Assembly: GCA_947652115.1 (NCBI GenBank)
Contig: OX393562.1
Location: 13,769,457 to 13,833,456 of the forward strand
Direction of reading: 5' to 3'
Source of the DNA: Blastomussa wellsi
Lineage: Eukaryota; Cnidaria; Anthozoa; Scleractinia; Plerogyridae
DNA length: 64,000 bases
A program made the position numbers and the translations under genes. Of this stretch, positions 38,301 through 50,300 are shown in pieces; position 1 is the first letter of the stretch; every line of letters begins with the position of its first letter. A model generated the notes under the pieces. It ran no database searches. It was not told where the DNA came from and saw nothing but the letters and a program-made list of their open reading frames with translations.

Positions 38301-41300
38301 GGAGGCTACCAAATATGCTGGGCAGTGATCTACTAGGCTCATCTCAAGCTCTGAAGTCTGTGACAAGCTCTTATAATGATACAATCATGGCTGTAATGAC
38401 TGGTATGTACATTCAGTACTGATCAAAGGTTTATCGTGATTTTAATGTGCAAAATACATTGGGGTGATTTTCAATTAAGTATTGCAAGTACTGCGGATAT
38501 CATTAATCCTGTCACCAACGGTCGAAAAAAATCTAGCCGTATTAAAGGGACCTAGTCAGCCACGCCTTTGTTATTGTTTACATGTGAGAGTTTCAGTATA
38601 ATTATATTTTATGCGGAGCATGTCGAAACGCTCGAAACGTCAGCAACTGAATCTCTTTACGGTGGCCAATTGACATTATCAACCCAGTTGATAAAACCAA
38701 ATTATATTGTTATACTTCCCACCGACGCAGCACCACAGTTTCGTTAGAAACTTACCCCCTCTATCCGAAAATGAAATAGATTGCTGAGAAACTTGCTTAA
38801 GGTAATTTAAACACTTCCAGTTACATGGCTTTCAGCAATGCAATGAGATTACGCTTCACCTTACAATTTCTATAATTTCAATGGCATCGAAAATGGTGGA
38901 GGCTGACTAGAGCACTTTAAAGGGTGATAATGTAGAGGCAATTTAAAAAGAAAATGACTGACCAAGCTTTTGTTTGTGGGCCAAAATTATGAGACCTGTG
39001 GCTTTATATATAATATAACAACAGGGTGGCTGTAAGGCATGGTTCTCTTATATCAGCCTGAAGGCAACCTTATAAACTTAAATTTGATGTATTGTGGGAG
39101 CTGTAGTGGCATAATGGTTAGTGCGCTGGAGTCTGGATCAAACGGTCTGAGTTAAAGCGTCAGCCGGGTTACTGCATTGTGTTCTTGGGGAAGTCACTTA
39201 ACTCTCACAGTGCCTCTCTCCACCCAGGTGTATACAGTAAATGGGTACCGGTGAAATGATGCTGTGGGTAACCCACTGATGGACTAGCATTCCATCCAGT
39301 TGAGGAGGGGGAGGGGGGGAGTAGTACAGATTGTGCTGAATTATCCGGGTTTTAATTTATTCAAAATGGCCGCCCCATACAAACCTTTGTAAATTTGCGT
39401 GGGTGCACCTCATTTGGGTGGAAATGAATGAGGTGCACCTAGTATGGATGGCGGTGATATTGAGAGTAAACACACGTAGCAAAAAAAAAATCGTGTGTTG
39501 AGGTGTAGCGTTTCACATCGCGCGTTGAAAAAAATTTATCGGTGCGAGCGTTGAAAAGTTCATTTAGCGTTTAGTTTTCTGATTTTAGTTCGATTTCTGT
39601 CACATTGAGCGTTTTAGATAGTTTCTGATTTAGTTGATCAATGACATGGACAAACAAAAAAAGAAAAGCAGAAAAAAATATAGTTAGCGAAGAACTTGAC
39701 CACAACAACAAATTCATCGCACGGTGAATTATATTTTTCATTCGCCAAATCTCGCCACGAATGATTCTCAAACTTGTTTAAATCGTTCTGTGTTTGGTTG
39801 TAAGGCTTGGCTTTTCATGTGGCTGAACTATCGTCATTCATTGTTGGATGGTTCTACGACCGTCAACAAAATTTTTTTTTAAGTTTTTAAAAGCGGTTGT
39901 TTTGTGAAAGAATTACCCGCGCTAGCAGCTTCACTTTTTGTAAAAAGACGAACAGGTTTCCTTCAGGAAGACGCATTGTGACATTCTGAAATTCGATTTC
40001 TCGTTTTTTCCTGGCACCTGAAATGACTCGACGAAAAAACTGAAACTTATTCGGTCCGAAAAACCTGCTTGTTATTCTCAACGGTAAATGAAGGCGGTAC
40101 GAAGAAAAGCACACGAAGTACTCGTCAAGTTTTACGGTAAAACCGAATTTATTTTCGCCTTTCACGCTTAAATACAAATCATCAATCGCTTTCCATTTTG
40201 TTTTGACAGTAAATGTGAAAGAAGTAGCTTACCTTGAAACTTGTATCCTTCTTGAAAAAAAAAAAAAAAGAGGTTCGTTATCGAAAACAACTTTTTCCGA
40301 GAAACATGTCCGGGGCCCGTCAGGCGTGCGGATTCTGAGAAATTCACGGGTGAACAAAAGGCTACGCACCAGGGGTTCCCATGGGGTATTGTACTCTCTC
40401 TGGAAGGACTCCACGTGTGTTGGGAAATTCCCCCAGGTAAATCCCCCAGGGAAATTCCCTCCGGGAAAATCCCCAACCCCGAATGACATTGATCGGATTG
40501 GTTCATTCCACTTCGTATGATCAAGATGGACCAATCACAACACTAGAGCCCAGTCCTTCTGGGCTATGAAAAGAGTATAAAAAGCGCTGCAGCGCGAAAA
40601 ATAATTCACTTTTGCTGGCCCTCCGGGGCCGAAGAAGAAGAAGAAGAAGAAGAAGACGAAGGAAGCAAGCAAGAAAAGGTAGGGAAAAGTTTTAGTCCTG
40701 AATTTTTTTTCCAAGTGCTCATCGGGCGGTGTATGATCGATGAGTGCCTTGGCTTTAAGAGTTTAGATTCAATCCAGTCGATTTTTTCACTGTTCGTTAT
40801 CTTTTGATTTACGAAGGACTCTCTTTGTGAAATCACTGAATTTTTTTTTGTGAAATCTTTTGATTTTTAGGTCCACAAGAAGGAAAGAAGACATCAGAAG
40901 GTAAAAATTATTATGTAATTTTTCGTGTGCAAGTAGTCGATTCACTGATCGACAAGGTCGTAGTCATTTCATGGTCTAGGGACCGACTACGTTCCTCCCT
41001 CCCTGCTTGCACACAAATCGATTAAAGTGTGTTGGTTCATCAAAAAGCTGTTTATTAATCGTTGGCTCCTCCACAGGTATAAAAGGAGGTGATTGTTTGA
41101 CTGCACCTCATTTCAACCTGCTCGTCAAGATGGAAAGGTGTGATCAATGTCAAAAGAGATTTACAACACTACGAAGCCTAAAAAGGCATACACTGAGTAT
41201 CCATGAAAGAAAAGATTATTCGTGTTTAACATGCAAGAAAAAATTCAATAGACGAGATAACTGGAGGCGACACGAAAAAAAGTGTGAACCTTTTAGAGCA

Positions 41301-44300
41301 AAGAGGAAATACCAGGAGGAAGAGGAAACACCACCTCCCAAGAAACAAAGAACGCAAATGGAGAAGGATCCACAAGAGTGGCCCCGACACCTACCCCCTA
41401 CAAGCTTGGCGGAAGACTGCCAGCAGTGTTATCGTAAAAACTGGCATCAGATACGAACACGCCAACGTGGTGGTCAGTTTGTGGAGAATTATACGCATAG
41501 ACTGGAGGAGGGAAGTGATTTGTCAGCGATCTTTCGCAACATTTTCGAAAAACAACGAAGTGCGTTCAAGCTGAACATGGCTTTCGGTTTCATTTTGAAG
41601 AATGAAGAAACCGGCGAAGTCCGATATTATTATCCCTCGCAAAATGGCTATGTCTTCGAGAGCCCTACTGTGATAAGAAATGAAGAAGATCTCGCCAGAT
41701 TCACAAAGAAAATTGAAGGCTTCGATTGGCAAGAGTACATCCGCCACCAGAAACCAAACTCCAAGTGGACAGTGGCACTGATCACCAATGTGGCCTTCGT
41801 CATTTATAAATTGCCAGACCACCCCATCGGCCGAGGGAAACGTTTACCATCTTTTGTGATTGAAAATCGTGGGCTGGATGGCTTAGAGACGGATTATAAC
41901 ACCGGAGAACTCTACGAAGACAATCTCTGTTTTTTTCGCTGTCTAGCCCGTCACCTGGGGTTCAGTTTGAAGAATCTCGAGCGGAAAACAAAGCGACTCG
42001 CCAGTGAGTACATGTCCACGCTAGACGAACCAGAGGATTTCCAAGGCGTGAAACTGTCAGACCTTTACCATCTAGATGAGATGTTCGGCGTGCACACGTT
42101 CGTATATTGTTTGCAAGAGGATGGAACAGTACAATTAATCCACCGCCCACCCAAAATCCTGACTCAACTGGAGGCAGACGGCGCCATGAAAATCAATTTA
42201 TGTGATGGGCATTTTTCTTATATCAAGGACATGAATAAATATGCCAAGTCCTACCAATGCAGCCGATGCGACAAGTTCTTTAAGAGGCCTTGGGAACATG
42301 AGCGACACGAACGGACCTGTGAAGCTCAAGTCAAATTTGTCTACCCTGGAGGAGTGTATCATCCCTCTAAGACCGTGTTTGAGAAAATTGAAGAAGAAGG
42401 CCTCACCGTGGATCAGGATTTAAAATTCAGTCGTTACAGAGCCACCTTTGACATTGAGGTGTATTATCCTCGCGATAATACTAACCTCCCCGAAAAGCGG
42501 GAGAAGCTGGAGTATACCGCTGCACATCAACTCCTGAGTGTGAGCGTGGCATCCAACGTTCCAGGATATGAAAGACCTAGGTGCTTTGTGGTCGCCAGTG
42601 AGCCTCAAGAAACGGTACAACAATTTGTCAAGTATTTACAAGACATCGCTCAAAAAGCCTATGAATTGGAGCAAGAACGCTACACTGATTTGAAAAGCAC
42701 CATTTTGGAAGGGCTGAGAACCGTCCCCGTCTCAACTGACCCTCATGCGATGACCCACCCTTCGCGAGCGAGCACCTTTACGTGTGAGGAGGAGGCTGGT
42801 GAGCATGTGGGGTTTGTTGAAGACAGTGATGATGATGAAAGCGAAGACGAGGAAGAGACAGAGGAGGATCAGGAGTTCATTCATGATGACGAAGAAGAAG
42901 AGCAAGACAGGTCATTTTACCGACGTATCAACCAAGAACTTGATGAAATCGAAGTAAAGCAGGACAAAAAAGATAAACACGTGCCCAAGAGAAAGACCAA
43001 AGCCCAGGCCCTATGTGACGAATTGGACGAACACATATCAGAATTACCTGTCATCGGTTTCAACAGTGGAAAATATGATCTCAATGTCCTCAAAGAGTTA
43101 CTGATTCCCTACCTGGTCAACCACTCGCGCATCAATCTGGCAATCAAGCGGAACCATGCGTATCTGGCCCTCAAGAGTGGCTCTCTGAAATTTATCGATA
43201 TCTCCAACTTCCTGGCAGCAGGCACCTCATACGCTGCTTTTCTCAAAGCCTACCAGTGTCAGGGGGAGAAGGGATTCTTCCCCTACGAGTGGCTGGACAG
43301 TTTGGATAAACTGGACCATTCTCAACTACCACCTCATAGTGCTTTTAACAGTTGGCTGAGGAAGTCGAACATCTCCGAAGACGAGTATGCTGTCTGCCAG
43401 GAGGCCTGGAAACGAGAAGAGATGACAACACTCCGTGACTTTTTGGAATGGTACAACAATTTGGACGTGGTGCCATTCCTGGAAGCCCTGGAAAAGATGG
43501 CTCGGTTTTGGAGGGAGAGAGGCATTGACATGCTGAAGGAGGCCATTTCCCTGCCGGGATTGGCCTTCAAATTCGAGATGGGCTTCTTAAAAGAACAGGG
43601 CTTACACCTCTCGAGCTTCCATACAGAGGACCTGTATAAGCTGTTCAAAGATAACATGGTGGGGGGACCTGCCATCATCTTCCACCGCCACGCCGAAGCT
43701 GCAAAAACAAACATCCGCGAGCACCAGTATGGTGAGGCAGCTAAACCTGTACAAAAAGTCATAGGTTTCGACGCCAATGCGTTGTACTTGTGGGCATTGA
43801 GTCAACCCATGCCGGTGGGCCTCTACACCACCTGGACCGCTAGTCAAGACAGACTGATACCCAACAAGTCCTGGCGTGCAGCCGACGAGTGGCTGAGCTG
43901 GGTCAGCCGTGACATTCCCAACTTCAGAACACGACTCAACAACACAGAAAAACGACTCGGTGATCGCCAAGTACCAGTGGATGGGTACGATCATGGTAGT
44001 AACACTGTCTTTGAATTTCATGGGTGCTACTGGCACGGGTGCCCTAGGTGTTTTGATCCCGATAACATGAACGAAACACGTGGTAAGACCTATGGAGACC
44101 TGTACGATGAGACTTGCTTTCGGGCGGAATACCTGGAAAGTCTACCCAACGTATCAGAGGTAGTGCAGATGTGGGAATGTCAGTGGTTGGCGTTGAAGAG
44201 AGGTAATGCTGAGATCGAACAGTTCCTTAATGATCACTTTCCCGGTCGCCGTGAACAACGACAAACGCAGACGCAGCTGTTGACTCGTATACGCGATGGA

Positions 44301-47300
44301 TCCTTCTTCGGTGCTGTGGAGGTGGACATACACGTGCCTCCTCACCTTCGAGACAAGTTTAGCGAGATGACGCCCATTTTCAAGAACACGGAAATTTCCT
44401 TGGAGGACATTGGGCCCCACATGCGCCAGTTTGCACAAGAGCATGAGATCCTGAGCACGCCCCGACGCGCCCTGATTGGCTCCTACAAGGGTGACAAGAT
44501 CTTGCTGGGCACGCCCTTGCTGAAATTTTACTTGGAAGAAGGACTGGTGGTCAGTCGCATCCACCGAGCCGTCCAGTGGCGATCCTATCCCTGCCTTGAA
44601 CCCTTTGGCGATTTTGTGTCCACCTCTCGTCGTGCCGCCGATGCAGACCCCCACCAAAAGATCTTGGGGGAGACGGCCAAACTGGTGGGGAACGCGGGCT
44701 TTGGTCGTTTTATCATGGACGTGACACGACACCAGAAGGTCCAATACGAAAAAGATGAGGGGAGGGTCACACGCGCCATCAACAGTTTCTTCTTTCGTGA
44801 TCTAGAGGAACTCAGTGATGACGTCTTTGAAATAAAGAGTGCCAAAAAGAGAATCACGTGTGACTTACCTATCCAAATCGGATTTTTTGTCTTTCAGTAT
44901 GCGAAGCTACGCATGCTAGAATTTTACTATCGATGCATTGATAAGTACTTGGATAGAGAGAACTACGAATACTTGGAAATGGACACGGACAGTGCCTACA
45001 TGGCACTGTCCAGTGAGTCGTTGGAAGAGCTGATCAAGCCTGAGCTGCGAGGACAGTACGAGACAGAGAAACACCTGTGGTTCCCCCGCACAGACACGAA
45101 GGAACACGCCGCCTATGACAAACGCACCCCTGGATTGTTCAAAATAGAGTGGAGTGGTGATGGTTTTGTGGGACTAAACAGTAAAACCTACTGTTGCTGG
45201 GGTACTGAGAGCAATAAAGCCAGCTGCAAAGGCATCAGCCATAAACTGAACAATCCTCAAAAAGAAACCTACCTTCAAGTGTTGCAGACAGGAGAGTCGG
45301 CAGAGGGTGAGAACAGAGGCTTCCGCGTGGTGGGCAACCGTGTGCTGACCTACGCACAACACCGAACCGGATTCTCGTATTTTTATCCGAAACGTAAAGT
45401 GCAGGAAGATGGTATTTCCACCATCCCCTTAGACATTTAAATCATGTATTAGTCATACCAGAAAAGCGCATAGCAGTTGATACTTTGAAATGTGACGATA
45501 AGGGAGTCGTGAGCGAGCCCTGCGTGGTAAGGAGGCTCTCTCTTTTTTTATTGAATAAAAAAATACTTGTTGTTTGAAAAAAATGTGTCGTGTGCTTTGA
45601 GTGGGTGTGACCAAAAAAAAAAAACTATAAAAGTGCGTGCAAGTGGACATCTCGATTCATTTGGCAAACGTCGTCGTCGAGTACACATCATGAATGTCGA
45701 AGAGCAAGTACGAAAAACGCGCCAGCTGTTGAACAATTTGGCTTCTCACATCGCCCAACTGACTATTACCTTGGGGTCGAAAGTTGTGGAAAGTTCACCC
45801 CAATTATACATGAAGACCAAGCTTCGATTGTTGAGTGCCATTGGATCGTTGACAGAGGAAGTCGTGGAAATCCAACAAGCCTGGGAAGAAATGAACTATG
45901 AACTAAAACGAGCCGGGATCGCATTTTCCCCCGAGGAGAGCCATAGCGACCAACCCCCAAAAAGAATGGCCAGCAAAACGCCCGAGTGTACTGCACCAGC
46001 CAAACGAGGACGCAAGAAAAAAGGTCTCGAGACATCCACGATCCAGGATCAAGTCGATACTGCAGAGAAATTGTGATTGTGTCAAAAGACCAGGAGATTG
46101 TGCCTTCGAAACTTCATTGTAAGAAAAAAAAGCTAATAAATAGAATGAAACAAATGGTTACAGTATGTCGTAGTAGTAGTCTGTGAACATGACAAAGACG
46201 AGTGCATTAGACGCCCTGTACTTGGACGAAGACAGTCCTTATGCCTTGAGCGGCAACGTGAAAGAAGTATTGAGCGCTGCCAAATCCTTGGGCGTGTCAC
46301 GCCGTGCGACCCAAACGTATTTACAAGGGGAACCCGCCTTTACTTTACATCGACAGCGACGCGAACGTTTTCCCCGCAGCAAGACCGTGGTGGGACCCGC
46401 CGTCGATCATACATGGCAAGCCGATTTGGTGGAAATGCAAGACCCTAAACTGGTGGCAGCGAATAAACGAACGCGTTACCTTCTCACTGTCATCGACGTC
46501 TTGAGCAAGTATGCGTGGGTGGTTGGTTTGAAAAGCAAACGTGGCACAGCCGTGCGCGATGCATTGCAATACTTGCTGGAACACAATGGAGGACGACGTC
46601 CGATCAATTTACAGACCGATCAAGGTAAAGAATTTTACAACAAACACGTCCAGCGTTTATTGGAGGAATACGGCATTCATCATTATTCCACACGAGGGGA
46701 ACCCAAGGCCTCGATAGCCGAACGGTTTAATCGCACGCTCAAGGAACATACCTACAAGTACATGACGGCTCACAATACTCTCAAGTATTTAGACGCCTTA
46801 CCCGAGCTGGTGGATAAGTATAACCAACGCATCCATTCCAGTATTCGAATGGCACCCGTCGACGTGAACGACTACAATGCCGAGGTGGTGTGGCGACGAT
46901 TGTACCAACCCACGATCCCCTTGAACCCTTACAAGTTTCGACCGGGAGATTTTGTCCGAACCACCAAGTTGTTGGGAAAGGATAAGAGACGAGGCGCGTT
47001 TGGCTCCAAGAGTTCCAAGGGTGCGTGGTCACAAGCCGTGTACACCGTAGTGGATCGAAAGCGTCAAGTGGTGGATGGTGTGAATTATTACGCGTTAGAA
47101 GACTGGCAAGGACAGCGAGTCAAAGGTCGTTTCTACGAACCTCAATTGCAAAAGGTGCGAGGGTTACCCAATCGATGGCCTGTGGCCAAAAAGCTTAAAT
47201 ACAAAGGCCGTGGACCCACTCGACAAGTGTTGGTGAATTGGCAAGGCGTGGCACCCGATTACAAGACGTGGATTGCCCACAAGGACTTGAAACAGTATGA

Positions 47301-50300
47301 GTAAACCGTGGGAACGCGACAACGATTTCATCATGTATTTGAACAGTGGGGATCAAGGTACGCATCCCTTGGAACCCGGTGTGACGACAGTACGTTCTGC
47401 CTTTCGACAGGACTTGGAAATTCCCTTGACCTTGTCCCAAGACTGGCAAGTGGCTCTGTTCAGTATGTATTACACGCACTCCTTTGGCAATGCCGTGCTG
47501 AAATCACCCACCGATTTTCACTGCAAGGTGGGGCACGTGGACACGGATGTTTTTCTATCGCGATCCATTCAATTATCTCGCCACCAACAGTTTACGCACC
47601 TCAAACACGTGTTGCAAGATTTGATTCGACGACTGGGATTGTACGTCTTTCCCACCTTATCTGGAGGGAGGAATCACTATGGGCAACTGCACCTGGATTC
47701 ACCTGGCTCGAACGACGAAAACTTTCCCGTCAATCCCAAACTGGATTATTTTCGCCGCGATTTGGTGGACGCCTGGTTGACGACCGACAAGAGCTTACCC
47801 TCCACCTATTTGGATGTCAAACGTTACCTCAATCAAGCCACTGTCACGCTGATGGGAGCCAATCGTGTCAAGTACGTTTGGACACTCGAGGAGAGTCCTT
47901 CTCGTCCCTTGACGCATTATGCCATCGACCTATGGGCTCAAGGCCAGTACGACCTGGGAGAATCGTTGGCATTATTCATGGGATTCCTGGAACTCGATCC
48001 CGATGGATCTGGACGAACCCGAATCGCACCCCACCACACCGTCTACGTCAACACGGGTAACAACACGCGAGCCACCGTGGAGGTGACGCGATTGGACAAG
48101 GATCACGTAGGAATCGAAGACCAAGATTACCCTTTGGGTGGAGTGAGACTTTCTGTCAACATTCACACCGAACGACTCTTTTACATGTTTGGACGAAGAG
48201 TCCTCTTCGACATGGGGGCCTGGCTCAAAGATTCTGCTCCCATGCTGCGATACACCATCCAAGGATTTCCCGCCTACATTTTCGCCTTAGAACCGGATCG
48301 GTGGTTGATGCAAGTAGGAGCAGACGGCTATATGCGATTTGATCATGGACTGGAAGAGGTGATGGGGACCCACCTCCTTACAAAGGGAGAAAGTATGATC
48401 CTTCCCTCGCTGGAGTCACCCATTGGAGAACAAGTGACCTTCTCCAACACCGATTTGAGCAAGTGTTTTGCCGAAGTGTATATCGTGGGAGTGAGCATGA
48501 CGGGTGAGCGGCAACGACACACATTGGCTGTGGTCCCCTTTCAGAGTCAGATGTATGGCAAGACATGTGAATACCACCCGCAACACGTGGATTTCCGACC
48601 ATTGGCTGCACCGACCCAGCACTTGAACCAGCTCCGAGTCCATTTAAGAAACAGCGATAACCTGGGTGTCCCATTCTACACGGGTCTGGTCGGACTCTTG
48701 CTGTACTTTCACAAAGGCCCTGCTTTAATGCCCACGATGCGATTTCAAGGTGGACGACGCGTGACCTTGGAAAGCAATGCACAACTGGACCTGTTTCCAG
48801 ACAATGCACCCTCTCACTTTCGAGTGCGTCTCCCCGAGATGTGGGCCTTGGACGAAACGTGGGAAGTAGGACTCTTCCAGCTGCTGTTACCTCACACCTG
48901 GCGCAACGTGTTGAATCGGCAAGTGGGTCTTCGCGTCCACTACGACAACGATCACCCAGACGTGCGTATGTTTTTGCGAGCAGACGCCTATGTCACCGTG
49001 CAAGATGTGGTGGAAGGTTGGATGCAAGCCATGGAAGCCCACGCACCCCAGAAAAACGAATTGGGTGGATTGAAAGTCACCTTGGACGAAAGAGGATTTT
49101 ACGAGTGGGCGTTTCCCAGCACCGAATTCTCCGTGTATTTCCCTGCCTGGTTGGCCCGCGTCCTGGGTTACTTGGACTTTGACTCGTGGACGGTACCCTT
49201 CTATTTTCGAGCCGACTCACGACATCCTATTGTAGAAATCACCAAACGCGATGCAGAGGGGAAACCCATCGAAGTGGAGATCACGCAAAGTCATACCATG
49301 GCCAAACACAGTCAAGCCAGCGTGTGGAGCACCATTTCCAATTACTCCTTCCAGAACATGTACGTCCATTGCAATGTCAGCGAACCGGTCTACGTGGGCT
49401 CGCAAATGGCGAAAGTGATCTTGACGCATGGCGTCAACACCGACAAACAGATCGTGGAAGACGTGTTTATGCCTCACCTGATCTTCTACCGACTCAGTCA
49501 GTACCAGTTTCGTGACATCGAAATCGATATAAGGGACAACCTAGGTCGTCCCATACCATTCCAAGGCGGTGTCGTGACAGCGACCTTGTATTTTCGTCAG
49601 AGAGAGATTCTGTGATGCCTCTCAAGAAACGAGTGGCACCCTCTCAATGGGTGCAAGTGGGAGGAGGTTCCATCTACGAGCAAGGCACTCCTCCGTATCA
49701 AGAAGGAGGATGGTCCCCCTTGTGGGCCTTGGCCGGACAAGGTGCCAGTTCCTTGGGTAAAGAGGTGGCCTGCAAGGCCGCCAAGCGGTTCCGACAGTCC
49801 TATTGTCTTGACGATCAACCACCTGTCAAGAAAAGGAAGAAGAAGCAACAAGAAGGAGGGTTTGGCTTTGACGATGTGGCCTGGGAAATGATCAAAGGTT
49901 TGAGCAAGGCAGGAGCCAAGGCAGCCAGGCTAGGAGCCGGCAAAGCCATCCAATCGGATTTGGCACAGAAAAAAGCCATGGAATTTGTGTCACCGTTTGT
50001 GGGTCAAGCCCTGGACACGTTGGGAGATAAAGTGACAGGTCAACAAGGGGGTATTCTACCCCTCTTGGCACTGGGAGGATTGATTCCAGGTTTAGTCAAG
50101 CAATTGGGTGGACGCAAGTACCAATCGGGCACGGCACCCTATCAAGAGGGTGGTCGAAGAAGGAGAAAGCGTCCCAAAGTCGTCACTGGGTCTTCGCTGA
50201 CACCCACCCTGGCAAGGTTGTTTCGACGACAAGGAGGACGTAACGTGGGCGTGTTGCCAGAAGTGATTCCTGGACCACAAGTGGGGATGGGCCAACGACG

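Noticed and set aside
40606..40836. Minus-strand ORF with a long Ser run
   Set aside because: The Ser run is just the (GAA)n microsatellite read backwards.
41007..41129. Upstream extension of the polymerase ORF (41 extra codons)
   Set aside because: It begins with TTG, has no ATG before 41130 and contains the TATA box at 41078 in its middle; the zinc-finger domain starts right at 41130.
43334..44744. Long minus-strand ORFs opposite the polymerase
   Set aside because: Shadows of a strongly coding plus-strand gene; no domains or promoter on the minus strand.
47308..48060. 250-codon plus-strand ORF overlapping the 772-aa gene
   Set aside because: Alternative frame of the 772-aa gene, low-complexity Arg/Ser/His composition, and no homology recognised.
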